A DNA stretch of 64,000 nt from Amycolatopsis sp. MtRt-6 (GCF_017308975.1 NZ_JADWPD010000045.1:1-64000); one strand, 5' to 3'; counted from the stretch's first letter, positions 1 through 8,676 are shown. Made by a program: numbers and translations. The notes: generated by a model not told the origin, from the sequence alone.

Positions 1-79
1 CTGCCCCCAGCCAGCCCCTGAACCACCGCCAGTTCCCCAACCGACGCGCTCGCACACCGCCATCCACATCGGACACACG

Positions 80-535
80 TCAGTTCCCTCTCAACCGGCC
101 TTCAGAATTCGTGAACTCACGGTGGTTGGCTCCGTACCGATCGATCGGCGAGCGGAACTCCGAGCGAAGAGTCTTCGAGCCGATCCCCGGAACGAGGTCG
201 ACGAGAGCCACGACGCAGGTCACCGTGGCGATGACGTATCCCGTCTCGCCGAGTGACTTGGCGAAGTCGCGTGCGTCCACGTTCACGCTCAGACTGCTGC
301 ACGCCAACCTCTGCTCGACCAGCACCTCGCGGGCGCGCCGGTCCGCCGTGATCGCTGCCGCCTGACCGTCGTGGGCTATCGATGCTGCCCGACTTGCTGC
401 GCGGGCTGCATCGTCGATGGCTGCGTCGGCCACGAGCACCCGCAGACCGACCACGCCCAGTTGGAAGATCAGGAAGAGCGCAACGACGCCGACCACCGCT
501 TCGATGGTGATGTCGCCCCGCTCGGACGGCTTCAT
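80..535 (-). CDS. TadE-like pilus assembly protein
   Basis: A 151-aa protein with a short N-terminus, one hydrophobic helix (about residues 15-35) and an extracytoplasmic tail, the plan of TadE/TadF minor pseudopilins. The N-terminus reads MKPSERGDITIEA: a Gly followed by a hydrophobic stretch with Glu at mature position 5, which fits a type IV prepilin peptidase site. The start is the ATG at 535, whose ATGA overlaps the stop of the upstream TadE-like gene by 4 nt. It is the last gene of the Tad operon. Reading further upstream in this frame gives only an arginine-rich low-complexity extension, so that was rejected. Confidence 0.8.
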   Translation of the reverse strand: MKPSERGDITIEAVVGVVALFLIFQLGVVGLRVLVADAAIDDAARAASRAASIAHDGQAAAITADRRAREVLVEQRLACSSLSVNVDARDFAKSLGETGYVIATVTCVVALVDLVPGIGSKTLRSEFRSPIDRYGANHREFTNSEGRLRGN

Positions 536-903
536 GGCCGCAGCTCCTCGATCGGGCCGGACGAGGTCTGGCTGATCGGGAACTGCGCGAACGGCACCAG
601 GGACACGGCTTCCCCCGTGACCGTCACCGACACGTTGCGTCCGTCGGTCTCGGCGTGTGCGGCAACCTCGTTCAGCCATGAGCCCGTGGCTCGGGTGACG
701 TAGCCGGCCGCTGCCGAGGCGGCGGCCGCGGTGTCCACCGGTGGGAGCCGGGCCGCGTGGACGCCGTCGCGGGCAGCTTCGAGCGCGACGCCGCGGCCGA
801 CCAGTACGACAGCGACCTGGAGGATCGCCCAGGCGATCAGCAGGATGGCGCTGAAGATGATGGCTGCGGTGACGTTGTCGTCGCCGCGTTCGCCCGCCAG
901 CAT
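532..903 (-). CDS. second TadE-like pilus protein
   Basis: A 123-aa protein with a single N-terminal membrane helix (about residues 11-37) after MLAGERGDDN, then a soluble domain. It resembles TadE/TadF pseudopilins in length and topology. It shares the ERGD motif with both neighbours but lacks Glu at mature position 5 if cut after the Gly. The start at 903 overlaps the stop of the pilin-like gene (TGATG) and its own stop overlaps the next gene by 4 nt, so the three small genes are translationally coupled. Role inferred: minor pilin or assembly factor of the Tad pilus. Confidence 0.75.
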   Translation of the reverse strand: MLAGERGDDNVTAAIIFSAILLIAWAILQVAVVLVGRGVALEAARDGVHAARLPPVDTAAAASAAAGYVTRATGSWLNEVAAHAETDGRNVSVTVTGEAVSLVPFAQFPISQTSSGPIEELRP

Positions 904-1097
904 CAGTGGCCGCCGATCAGCGGGAGTTTGCCGTTGACGAATGCCGTGATGCCGGCGCCGATCAGCGTCGCGACCGTGATGCCGAGCGCGGCGTAGAAGG
1001 CCTTGGTGATGTTCTCGTCGCCGCGTTCGCCCTCGTCGGCGAACTGGCTCAGGCGAGTCTGGATGTAAATCCACCAGAACGTGATCTTGCCGAGCAT
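903..1097 (-). CDS. Flp pilin-like small membrane protein
   Basis: A 64-aa protein with one hydrophobic helix (about residues 36-55) and an upstream GERGDENITKAF stretch. Size, helix and position right after tadC in a Tad operon suggest the major Flp-type pilin, although the classical Glu5-Tyr6 of Flp pilins is absent (Thr-Lys instead). The leader would be about 25 residues, long but usual for actinobacterial Tad pilins. The ATG at 1097 is preceded by a purine-rich GAGAGGAG stretch. If it is not the pilin it is still a structural membrane component of the system. Confidence 0.65.
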   Translation of the reverse strand: MLGKITFWWIYIQTRLSQFADEGERGDENITKAFYAALGITVATLIGAGITAFVNGKLPLIGGH

Positions 1098-1109
1098 GAT
1101 CTTCTCCTC

Positions 1110-1952
1110 TCAAGTGTGGAGCATCAGGTAGAGGCCGGGGAACGCGAGGAAGGCGATGAACGCCAGGCCGAGCAGGGCGACGGGCATGTCCATGCGGTCC
1201 GAGCGGACCGACGAGCCGGTCTTGCGGTCGGCGAGCTGCTTCTCGTCCAGCGCGGCGGCCTTGGCGCGGAGAGTGTCGACGATGCCGGCGCCGTCCTGGC
1301 CGGCGCTGGCGATGATGTGCCCGATGTCCTTCAGCTCGCGGACGCCGGTTTCCTCGGCCAGCTCGGCGAAGCCGTCCCAGGGCATCCGGCCGCGCAGGGT
1401 GGCTTCGTCGATGGCCAGCTTGATCCGCCGAAACGCCCAGCCTGAGCCGAGCGTGGCCGGGTAGCGCAACGCCTCGACCGGCCCGCGGTCTCCCAGGCGT
1501 CCCAACGCGACGAGCCGGCAGTAGGCCGCCAGAGCGCCGGCGAACGCCGCCCGGGCGTGCTTGACCTTGCTCTTCAGCACGATCACCGGCAGCTGCCAGC
1601 CGAGGAGCGCGCACCCCACGGACGCCGCGCCGGTCAGCACGATCGGCGGTGCCGCGCCGACCAGCGCCAGGACGAGGGTCAAGACTGGGATCCACAAGGC
1701 ACCGATGAGCAGCAGTCCGATCCGCTGGACCACAAAGGACTCCCGGGACTGCCCGACCAGCGCCAGATCAGCGGGTTTCGCGACGAGCTTCATCCGATCC
1801 GCACGCGCGATGAGGGCATGGCGCAATCCCTGCGGCGTCTCGTGCAGCACGTCGGCAAGCCGCGGCCGCGTCGGCGCGAAGGCTGCCACGATCAGTGTCA
1901 CGCCGATCGCCGCCGTGATCGCCAAGACGATCAGGGCCGCTTCGGTGCTCAT
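1110..1952 (-). CDS. tadC: TadC, type II/IV secretion F-domain membrane protein
   Basis: A 280-aa integral membrane protein with hydrophobic segments near residues 5-25, about 80-105, 108-125 and at the C-terminus (about 255-277), surrounding a soluble T2SSF domain. With TadB it should form the inner-membrane platform that couples the TadA ATPase to pilus extension. The start at 1952 gives a 4-nt ATGA overlap with the tadB stop. A longer reading frame upstream is only shadow of tadB. The family call rests on membrane layout and operon order. Confidence 0.82.
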   Translation of the reverse strand: MSTEAALIVLAITAAIGVTLIVAAFAPTRPRLADVLHETPQGLRHALIARADRMKLVAKPADLALVGQSRESFVVQRIGLLLIGALWIPVLTLVLALVGAAPPIVLTGAASVGCALLGWQLPVIVLKSKVKHARAAFAGALAAYCRLVALGRLGDRGPVEALRYPATLGSGWAFRRIKLAIDEATLRGRMPWDGFAELAEETGVRELKDIGHIIASAGQDGAGIVDTLRAKAAALDEKQLADRKTGSSVRSDRMDMPVALLGLAFIAFLAFPGLYLMLHT

Positions 1953-2809
1953 GGCCGTTCCCGGGGAAGGAACCGCGGCGCCGGGGGCTCGACGCCGAGC
2001 CGGCGCAGCCACACCACTGCGGCGCCGACGATGCCCAGCACCACGGCGAGCACCAGCTGTCCGCCGACCGAGCTGTACACCGAGGTGTAGCTGTCGCTGC
2101 CGAAGGCGGCGAAGCCGACGAACATCACCGCCCAGAGCCCGAGCAGGATCCGGGCGGCGAACCGCCGCCGGGCCCGCTCTGTTTCCGCGTCTCGGCGTGC
2201 CGCGACGTCGGCGGCGATTTGCTTGGCCAGAGTGGTCAGGAGCTCGGCGGTGCCGGTGCCTTGCCGGTAGGCGACGCAGAGGCCGGCCGCGGCGGCGTCG
2301 CCGATCTGGTCGTCGAGGTCGTCGGCGAACTGCAGGAGGGCGTCGGCGACGTCCCAGGTGCGGAGGCGCTGCCCCAGCGTGGTGATCTCGGTGCTGATCG
2401 CGGGCGGCGCGTCGTGAGCGGAGCTCTGCAGGGCTCCGACGAGGCCGGCGTTGCCCGCGCGCAGGACGTCGGCGAGGCGTCGCAGCCAGTCCTCGAGCGC
2501 TTCCAGCCGCTCGATCCGCTCGGTGGCGACCTTGCCGGCGCCGAACAGCCACGGCAGGAAGACGCCGGCCGCGGCGATGGCAAGACCGGCGACCGGCCAG
2601 CTGCTGACCAGCCAGACCAGCGCACCCGCACCGCAAGCCACCGCCCATCGTGCCGAGCTGCGTCGCCGAGCCGACCACCAGGTGAGGAACCGCCGGCCGC
2701 GCCGGAACGCCGGCACGTCGTTCGGCTCCAGGCCGTGGATGCCGAGGACGGCCAGGGTGAGACCCAGGCCGGCACCTGCGCCGGCCAGGGTCAGGACGAA
2801 CTCGGTCAT
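1949..2809 (-). CDS. tadB: TadB, type II/IV secretion F-domain membrane protein
   Basis: A 286-aa platform protein: N-terminal helix (about 5-23), a pair of helices about 60-90, a soluble helical T2SSF domain including a GTGTAELL stretch, and two C-terminal helices (about 222-265). It is paired with TadC, as in actinobacterial tadA-tadB-tadC operons. The ATG at 2809 overlaps the tadA stop by 4 nt. Expected partners are TadA and TadC at the cytoplasmic membrane. Confidence 0.82.
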   Translation of the reverse strand: MTEFVLTLAGAGAGLGLTLAVLGIHGLEPNDVPAFRRGRRFLTWWSARRRSSARWAVACGAGALVWLVSSWPVAGLAIAAAGVFLPWLFGAGKVATERIERLEALEDWLRRLADVLRAGNAGLVGALQSSAHDAPPAISTEITTLGQRLRTWDVADALLQFADDLDDQIGDAAAAGLCVAYRQGTGTAELLTTLAKQIAADVAARRDAETERARRRFAARILLGLWAVMFVGFAAFGSDSYTSVYSSVGGQLVLAVVLGIVGAAVVWLRRLGVEPPAPRFLPRERP

Positions 2810-4158
2810 CGCGGGCTCCGATCGGTCAGCCAGCCGCCGTCGCCGCTGCTCGTCAGCCAGCTGCGGTCGAAGCCGCCGCGCTCGTAGTCCGCGATGTCGG
2901 TCGGCAGGTTCCCTGTCGGCTCGGAACGCCGGCCCTCCGCCGGGACGAAGAGGAAGGTCTTGGCCGGGCGCCCGTACTCCCCCGGCTCGACAGCAACGAT
3001 CTCGGCAACGTGGCGATCGAGACGACCGGGCTCGTGCACCAGATCGACGTGGACGATCAGGTCGATGGTGTTGGCAACGACCTCGTAGGCGAACTCGGAC
3101 GTCCAGGCCGCGTTGGTCTCCAAGCAGAGCAGGACCATGCGGTGGATGGCCTGCGCGGCGCTGCGCGCGTGCAGGGTGGACAGCGACCCGGCGCCGCCGG
3201 CGGCGAGCGCGTTGAGCATCGGGACGATCTCGCCCCCGCGGACTTCGCCGACGACCGTGCGCGCGGTGTGCATCCGCAGCGACTGCCACACCAGCCGCGG
3301 AAGATCGACGCCGCCGACCGGCCGGCCGTTCTCCCAGCGCTCGGTGTTGCCCTCCCGCTCCTCGAACGCGACCACCGCGGGGAACCGGTCCCGGTGACGG
3401 TGCAGGCCCAGCTCGAACTCGGTCTCCAGCGTCGCGAAACGCTCGGTGGGCGGCACCTCCCAGCACAGTGCGCGCAGCAGCGTCGTCTTCCCGGCCTTCT
3501 GCCGCCCGCAGATGACGATGTTCTTCTCCGCCCGGACCGCCGCCCGCAGGAGCGCCAACTGGGCGGTCGAGAGCATGCCTCGCTGCTGCAGCGCTTCCAG
3601 GCCCGCGGTCGGCAGCCGGTGCCGGCGGATCGAGACGTGCGGCCGGTCGGTGACGCCGATCGCCGCGGCCAGCCGTTCACCGCCCGGGAGCTCCATGTTG
3701 AGCAGTGGCCGGGCGTCGTTGATCGTGTGCTCGGTGCGGCCCATCCGGGCAGCGATCCGCTGCAGCCACTGGACGACGGCCTGGTCGGTCGCGGCGATCC
3801 GCGGGGCCCGGCCGACGCGGCCGTCCTGGTAGGACAGCCAGACCGGGTCGCTTCCGATGATGTCGATGTTCTCGACCTCGTCGTCGGCCAGCAGCGCCTC
3901 GAGCCGGCCGAGGCCGAACATCTCGGCCAGCACGGCCGACCTGACCGTCTGCTCCTGCTCGAAGTCGAGGAACGGCCGCCCGGAGCCTGCCCACTCCTTG
4001 ATCACCGTCGCGAGGACGTCGTCGAGCAGGATCTCCGCGACCGCGCGCTCGTCGCCCTCCCCGGCGGCGATCTGCTGCTGCACGAGCGGGGCCAGCCGTT
4101 GCTGCACCCGGTCGACGACCTCGTCGATGCCCGCAAACGCGGCGACGTCAACGGACAT
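2806..4158 (-). CDS. tadA: TadA/CpaF pilus assembly ATPase
   Basis: A 450-aa secretion ATPase of the VirB11/CpaF class. The N-terminal domain (to about residue 200) is followed by a P-loop GRQKAGKT at about 218-225, acidic strands containing TLETEFEL, and the VVGEVRGGE segment near 305, which corresponds to the Walker B/Asp box region. A His box (STLHARS) follows. It would hydrolyse ATP to power pilin polymerisation through TadB and TadC. It overlaps the TadZ-like gene by 11 nt. Length is normal for the family. The C-terminal tail after about 400 is Arg/Gly-rich and less conserved-looking. Confidence 0.9.
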   Translation of the reverse strand: MSVDVAAFAGIDEVVDRVQQRLAPLVQQQIAAGEGDERAVAEILLDDVLATVIKEWAGSGRPFLDFEQEQTVRSAVLAEMFGLGRLEALLADDEVENIDIIGSDPVWLSYQDGRVGRAPRIAATDQAVVQWLQRIAARMGRTEHTINDARPLLNMELPGGERLAAAIGVTDRPHVSIRRHRLPTAGLEALQQRGMLSTAQLALLRAAVRAEKNIVICGRQKAGKTTLLRALCWEVPPTERFATLETEFELGLHRHRDRFPAVVAFEEREGNTERWENGRPVGGVDLPRLVWQSLRMHTARTVVGEVRGGEIVPMLNALAAGGAGSLSTLHARSAAQAIHRMVLLCLETNAAWTSEFAYEVVANTIDLIVHVDLVHEPGRLDRHVAEIVAVEPGEYGRPAKTFLFVPAEGRRSEPTGNLPTDIADYERGGFDRSWLTSSGDGGWLTDRSPR

Positions 4159-4954
4159 GGCCGTTCACCACCGGCGGTGGCTTCCGCAGCCAGCTCATGC
4201 GCTCCATCGCGCGGCGGCCGATCTCGTCCGCGGCCCGTCGTGCGTGAGTCAGCAGGGGCGACGTCTCGAACTTCCGGCCGGGCCGATGCAGGTCGGTGAA
4301 CTGGGCCGCGGTGCGCGGGTCCCAGGGCAGCGCTCCGACGACGTGCAGACCGAGTTCCTTCCCGATCTCGCCGTGCGGGAAGCGCTGATGGATCCGCGGG
4401 TCCGGGTCGGCGATCAGGACCACGAGCCCTTCGTGGTCGAAGACGCCGTGCTCCTCGCGGACGACGTCCACGGCCTTCGCGAAAGTCTGTAGCGAGCCGC
4501 GGCAGTTGCGCACGACCGCCACGACGAGGTCGGCCTCGGACAGCACTGCGGCTGGTGTGGCGCGGCTGCGGAACCGGCCGCAGTCGGCCAGGACGTCGAC
4601 CGTTTCCAGGTCCAGGAACAGCGAGGTCAGCCGCCGCCAATCGAGGCTGTCGGCCTCCCGCGGGGAACTCACGCCTGCCAGCAGGTGGCGGCGGCCGGTG
4701 CCGTCCGGGAGGACGAGCAGCTGGCTGGACATCGCCCGGTGTAGCGGCATGTTCCGCGCCTGCAGCATCAGCTCGAAGACGCCAGTCCGGCCGTGGTTGC
4801 CGTCCGGGTCGAAAACACCGAGCGCACGCCCGCCGGCCGGGTCGCACTCGGCGACCACCGCATGGCGCGGCCAGGCCCAGGTCAGCGCCAGCGCAGCCGT
4901 CGAGACTCCCGGGCTGCCGTTGACCGAGACGAAGGAGATCAGCACGTCGATCAC
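4148..4954 (-). CDS. TadZ/CpaE-like MinD/ParA-family protein
   Basis: A 268-aa protein of the SIMIBI ATPase fold. The N-terminal loop reads VNGSPGVSTAALAL, matching the deviant Walker A layout but without the usual Lys-Gly-Gly-x-Gly-Lys, and the CDPAGG motif follows. TadZ/CpaE proteins position Tad machines and often have degenerate ATP sites, so this could bind nucleotide weakly or not at all. It sits between the SAF protein and tadA, overlapping both. The loss of the P-loop lysine is seen in the sequence; the positioning role is inferred. Confidence 0.75.
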   Translation of the reverse strand: MIDVLISFVSVNGSPGVSTAALALTWAWPRHAVVAECDPAGGRALGVFDPDGNHGRTGVFELMLQARNMPLHRAMSSQLLVLPDGTGRRHLLAGVSSPREADSLDWRRLTSLFLDLETVDVLADCGRFRSRATPAAVLSEADLVVAVVRNCRGSLQTFAKAVDVVREEHGVFDHEGLVVLIADPDPRIHQRFPHGEIGKELGLHVVGALPWDPRTAAQFTDLHRPGRKFETSPLLTHARRAADEIGRRAMERMSWLRKPPPVVNGHVR

Positions 4955-5601
4955 CGGCCCTTCGGCAGCACGACGATCGCGACACCGCCGGCTGAGGCTC
5001 GAGAGGCCAGCTGAACGCCGCTTGCCTCCGGTACGACCACGTCCACCACCTGCGTCGAGGTGGCGTCACGTTCGCTCACGCTGATCACCGCGCCGCGGAC
5101 GGGCGGCCACGCCTCGGCGCCGGCAGGGACGAGCAGGATCGGCTGGCGGGGTTGCAACGGCGCCGCGGGCAGCTGCCCCGGCTTGACCGGGACGCCGATC
5201 AGCTGCTGGCCGACAGCCGGCACCGTGGCCGCGTCCGACACCGCGTCGGGCGTCACGATCTCGCCCGGCTGCAGATCGGTCGGTGACGTCCGGCCGACGA
5301 CGTCGAACCGCCGCTCCCAAGGCAACGGCCGAACTCCGGGATCAGGCCGGACTCGGACTTCACGCAACGCCTCGGCGGAGATGGTCTCGCCGTACCGGAC
5401 CGGACGGGCTACGCCGACCGCGGCGACCGCGTCATCGGTCGCGCGGAAAGCCCAGACCACACCGGCGGCCGAGAGCGCGGACAGCACCACGCCGAACAGC
5501 ACGAGCAGCTTCGACCGGCGACGGCGCGGCGGCCGGAGCGGAACCGGCGCCGGCGGCGGGGTGTCGGGCACTCCACGCAACTGCTGCACCCGGGTGGTCA
5601 T
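4951..5601 (-). CDS. SAF-domain (CpaB/RcpC-like) protein
   Basis: A 216-aa protein with a basic proline-rich cytoplasmic N-terminus (to about 30), one membrane helix (about 32-52) and an extracytoplasmic SAF-type domain carrying the typical VARPVRYGETISAEALREV start (about 65-85). SAF/CpaB proteins act at the cell-envelope part of Flp pilus systems. The ATG at 5601 overlaps the preceding gene's stop by 4 nt, and its stop overlaps the TadZ-like gene by 4 nt. Confidence 0.75.
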   Translation of the reverse strand: MTTRVQQLRGVPDTPPPAPVPLRPPRRRRSKLLVLFGVVLSALSAAGVVWAFRATDDAVAAVGVARPVRYGETISAEALREVRVRPDPGVRPLPWERRFDVVGRTSPTDLQPGEIVTPDAVSDAATVPAVGQQLIGVPVKPGQLPAAPLQPRQPILLVPAGAEAWPPVRGAVISVSERDATSTQVVDVVVPEASGVQLASRASAGGVAIVVLPKGR

Positions 5602-6488
5602 CGCACGCTCCTGGTGTTCAGCGTGCGGATCTCGCGGACGGGCAGGCTGGCCGACGAGGTCAGCGCCATCGTCCGGAACGCGCTCTGGCCGCCGCCGGAC
5701 CAGCGGATCTCCCAGCGGCTCGTCGCGTTGATCCCGGCCACTCCCCCGGCGACGAGGCCGCGATAGACGTGACCGCAGGTCGGCGACGGCTGCCCAGCCC
5801 GATCATCGCTGAACTCGGTGCCCGGCCCGGCGCAGGTGGCGGTTGCTCCATCGCCCATGGACCAGTCGATCTTGGCCAAGGTCGCCGTGGCGGTCACGGT
5901 GATCGAGCCGGCGCTCGCGGTCCGCGTGATCGGGCCGACGGTGGCTTCGCGGCGGGCGGTCCACATCCAGACCGGGAAGCCGATCGTCGCACCGCGCGGG
6001 GAGTCCGCCGGGGGCGCGAGCCGGATGTCCGGAGCCGACAACCCCATCTCCGAGATGGCCTGTTCGGCCAGCTCGGCGGGCGACACCTGGGGAACGACGA
6101 CGGGTTGTCCGTTCGGCGCGAAGACGACCCGCGGCCAGCCCTGCAGGGCTCCCCCGCCCTGGCAGATCAGCAGCTTCAACGAGCCTTGGGACGGCGAGTG
6201 GCCACCCCACAGCGGGTCGCCGGCGGGCGGCGGTGTCCACGGCTGGTCGACGCAGGCGAACTGCGGCCTTCCCGCGGTGTGGCCGCCGGCCCGCTGGCCC
6301 GGACCGTTCCCGCGCTGCGGGACACCGCCGGCCGGGCTGCCCGGGCGTCCGGGGTCGGTGGCCTCGACCCAGCACATCCCGCGGGTGCCGGCCGACTTGC
6401 ATCCTCCGGGGCCGGTCTGGCCGTGCGCCGCCGTAGGCAAGGTGGCGACGACCAGGCCGGCGGCCAGGAGGCAGCTTCCTTTCAACAT
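5598..6488 (-). CDS. secreted Tad-operon protein of unknown function
   Basis: A 296-aa protein with a signal peptide (about residues 1-23, ending AAHG). It then has a Gly/Pro-rich region with several cysteines, followed by a domain with repeated beta-strand-like segments (about 190-270) reminiscent of PKD-type or Ig-like folds: KIDWSMGDG followed later by CGHVYRG. Similar secreted proteins accompany actinobacterial Tad operons. It overlaps the lipoprotein gene by 7 nt. It may be an exported accessory or tip-associated factor; no catalytic motif was recognised. Confidence 0.65.
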   Translation of the reverse strand: MLKGSCLLAAGLVVATLPTAAHGQTGPGGCKSAGTRGMCWVEATDPGRPGSPAGGVPQRGNGPGQRAGGHTAGRPQFACVDQPWTPPPAGDPLWGGHSPSQGSLKLLICQGGGALQGWPRVVFAPNGQPVVVPQVSPAELAEQAISEMGLSAPDIRLAPPADSPRGATIGFPVWMWTARREATVGPITRTASAGSITVTATATLAKIDWSMGDGATATCAGPGTEFSDDRAGQPSPTCGHVYRGLVAGGVAGINATSRWEIRWSGGGQSAFRTMALTSSASLPVREIRTLNTRSVR

Positions 6489-7060
6489 GGTTTCTCCAGG
6501 CGTGGTTGGACTTGCTGCACCAGCCAGCGGTCGGGGTTCGGGTAGCGGACGATCTGCGCTTCGAACTCGTACCGCCGCGGCTGGTCGGGATTGTCGAGAT
6601 TCCGGCCGGACTCGCCGGCCTTGTCGCTCACGAGGTGCTCGTCGGTGGCGTCGAGGCAGTCGGTGACGACCACCCGCGGCGGCTGGCCGAGGGACACCGA
6701 CGTCACCTTCGGGGCGCGCCCGTACCGGCCGACGGTGTGCGCCGGGACGGAGGCGAGGTTGGCGACCTCGTTCACGTAGTCGGTCAAGGCCGGGTCGGCC
6801 ATGGCCTTCGCCAGCTCGGGCCGCCAGTCCTTCTGGCGGGGCGCGTGCCCGGCCTGCTCGCTGATCTGCCAGTAGAGCTCGTAGGCGGCCAACGCGGCTT
6901 GGGCGGCTTCATCCTCGGGCCGGGCGGTCTTCGAACCCGGCGGCAACGACACCGCGGAAGGCGATGCGTGCGGCGCCGTCTCCGGTGGGTTTCCCGCACA
7001 ACTCGCCAAACCCGCCGACACGAGAATGAGCGCCGCAACCGAGAACCAGCTTTGCACCAT
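6482..7060 (-). CDS. lipoprotein, first gene of the Tad operon
   Basis: A 192-aa protein with a type II signal peptide and lipobox ending LASC, lipidated Cys at residue 21. After a Pro/Ser linker, the domain from about 50 has the look of small NTF2-like envelope lipoproteins (AAYELYWQISEQ, and a C-terminal YPNPDRWLVQQVQP). It begins the minus-strand operon; the promoter should lie in 7061-7155. The function is unknown, presumably envelope anchoring or assembly of the pilus. The NTF2-like resemblance is inference only. Confidence 0.7.
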   Translation of the reverse strand: MVQSWFSVAALILVSAGLASCAGNPPETAPHASPSAVSLPPGSKTARPEDEAAQAALAAYELYWQISEQAGHAPRQKDWRPELAKAMADPALTDYVNEVANLASVPAHTVGRYGRAPKVTSVSLGQPPRVVVTDCLDATDEHLVSDKAGESGRNLDNPDQPRRYEFEAQIVRYPNPDRWLVQQVQPRLEKPC

Positions 7061-7155
7061 TGTTCAACCTTCCTGATGAGCGTTGATCAGGTTCATCAAA
7101 CCGGGCAAGCGCGACGACTTGAGCCGTCGCAGTTCTGTTCACTCGAATGTGTGTT

Positions 7156-7497
7156 TCACGCCGGCCCGTAGTAGCCGGGCGAACAGCCCACGCCGCCGTT
7201 CCACCAGGCTCCGGTGACGCGCCATCTGATGACCGGCTGGAGGTCAGTCACGCCCGGCCCGACGCAGTAGCGGTAGATGTTGCCCCAGATGTCTTGCACG
7301 TCGAGCATGATCGTCGACCCCGTGCCGCCGTCGCAATGCCGGTACTGGCCCCAGCCTTGGTATCCGCACGGATCCTTCAGATCGTGGCGCACAGCAGCAT
7401 CCGCGGCCGGCGCCAGTACGGCGCCGAGCATGGCGATCACAACCGACCCGACGGCGATGCCCCGGCTTGCCCAGTGGAGATTATTCGAATTTGACAT
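7156..7497 (-). CDS. small secreted four-cysteine protein
   Basis: A 113-aa protein with a signal peptide (about 1-34, ending AADA), leaving a mature part of about 79 residues with four Cys (44, 55, 78, 105) that could make two disulfides, and many aromatic residues (YQGWGQYRHC, WGNIYRYC). It has its own gap on both sides and is probably monocistronic. Small Cys-paired secreted proteins of this type are common in Amycolatopsis and Streptomyces, but I do not recognise a characterised family. It could be a secreted signal or inhibitor-like protein; this is not established. Confidence 0.65.
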   Translation of the reverse strand: MSNSNNLHWASRGIAVGSVVIAMLGAVLAPAADAAVRHDLKDPCGYQGWGQYRHCDGGTGSTIMLDVQDIWGNIYRYCVGPGVTDLQPVIRWRVTGAWWNGGVGCSPGYYGPA

Positions 7498-7663
7498 TGG
7501 ACCTCCAGATCAGTTGTTGTTCTGCACTGAATCCGGTCTACAGGCGGAGGTCCCACGCACTGCAAACGGCGCATGAAGCGGACTTTGAAGTACGTATGAA
7601 CAACCTGACTGAATTCACTCGATCACGTCGAACCCGCCACGGTTGCCCAGCCGGACAAACGGA

Positions 7664-7691
7664 AAGCGCCCCAGTGGGTACTGGGGCGCTT
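7664..7691 (-). terminator. rho-independent-type hairpin
   Basis: Perfect 11-bp inverted repeat (AAGCGCCCCAG / CTGGGGCGCTT) with a 6-nt loop. On the minus strand it is followed by a short pyrimidine run (TTTCCGTTTG). It lies 30 nt past the stop of the membrane protein gene at 7721-8356, so it most likely terminates that transcript. Confidence 0.7.
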
Positions 7692-7720
7692 GGGTTGGCG
7701 ATCGAGCTGCCGCCTCACGG

Positions 7721-8356
7721 TCAGGCAGCCTTGCGATGCCGCCCATGTGGCTTCCGATGCTTCCTGGCCCGCCGATCGTCCAGGCGGACGACCACTGCGA
7801 TCTCCTGGCCGCGAACGAGCGGTTCGGGGTCCGGGTCCGGGTCAGTGGTGCCATCCTGGATGGTGTCCAGTTTGGCGCAGATCTCCGCGAACAGTCGAAG
7901 CGCCCGCTGAACGTGGTGAGCCACGTACTTGACAAACCACAAAACCAGGAGGCCAGAGGAGCATCCCAGCGGCTTCACAGCGGCAAGATCGTGGACCCCG
8001 AGCACTTGATACGCGTGGTAGCCGACGCTCGCGGCGAGACTCACCCACGTTCCGACTTCACGCCACTGCGACGTTCTGGTTACATCTGATTCCTTGAGTC
8101 TCGCGCGCGCATCGGTGTACTCCGTCAAGAGAAGACCGGCGAGCGTCACCAGGCAATAGGCCAGCCACGACTGCGGGACACCGACCGCCGCCAGCGCGAG
8201 CCAGCCCGCGCCCACCACCGGCCAAGCGTGCATTGTGGGCATCATGACGGTCCGGATGACGTGCCCGCTGCCGGTCACGGTGACGTTGAGACCCATCAGA
8301 CCCCAAAGGGCCGATTCCCAGGGACTCGTTTCGATCGTACGATGAAGCTTCGACAT
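7721..8356 (-). CDS. membrane protein of unknown function
   Basis: A 211-aa protein starting at ATG 8356 (MSKLHRT), chosen because GGAGGG lies just upstream; a longer frame to 8404 exists. Hydrophobic segments occur near residues 17-35, 42-60, 64-82 and 110-150, followed by a charged C-terminus rich in Asp, Arg and His (DPDPDPEP, and a final RARKHRKPHGRHRKAA). The plan suggests a phage holin-like or small multi-pass membrane protein with a nucleic-acid-like basic tail, but no family was recognised. It is followed by a strong terminator and is monocistronic. Confidence 0.6.
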   Translation of the reverse strand: MSKLHRTIETSPWESALWGLMGLNVTVTGSGHVIRTVMMPTMHAWPVVGAGWLALAAVGVPQSWLAYCLVTLAGLLLTEYTDARARLKESDVTRTSQWREVGTWVSLAASVGYHAYQVLGVHDLAAVKPLGCSSGLLVLWFVKYVAHHVQRALRLFAEICAKLDTIQDGTTDPDPDPEPLVRGQEIAVVVRLDDRRARKHRKPHGRHRKAA

Positions 8357-8418
8357 GTGCTGCTCCCTCCACGGGCGGCGTGTCGAGGCCGCTCCGGCGA
8401 GCACCGGGGTGGCCTGCG

Positions 8419-8449
8419 GGTGCGGCCATCGAGACGGGATGGCCGCACC
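8419..8449. other. 12-bp perfect inverted repeat in a leader region
   Basis: GGTGCGGCCATC and its exact complement GATGGCCGCACC flank a 7-nt loop. It lies 63 nt upstream of the minus-strand membrane protein start at 8356, inside the gap shared with the divergent LysR gene (8677). It could be a leader hairpin or an operator. It is not placed to terminate any known gene. An 8-bp direct repeat ATTTCAAG occurs at 8453-8460 and 8563-8570 in the same gap. Confidence 0.4.
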
Positions 8450-8676
8450 GCAATTTCAAGGTTGCCCTCGACTGTAGCCGCAGCCCAAGCTCCGAGCAGG
8501 CGTTCTTGGGATCTTTCTTCTGACCTCTCGCCCAGTATATGAATAGCTGCCCAACGGTGCAGATTTCAAGAATCCTCCCAGCCGTGCCAGTGTGCGAAAT
8601 CTTGCCAAAGCCGGCAGTGTCCGAAAAGTTGCCGACATCGCGAAACATTCTGACGCCTCGAACGACTCCGAAGGAC

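Noticed and set aside
7100..7140. Terminator after the small secreted protein gene
   Set aside because: Only a 6-bp arm pair (GCGACG/CGTCGC) with an 8-nt loop and no clear tract; too weak to list.
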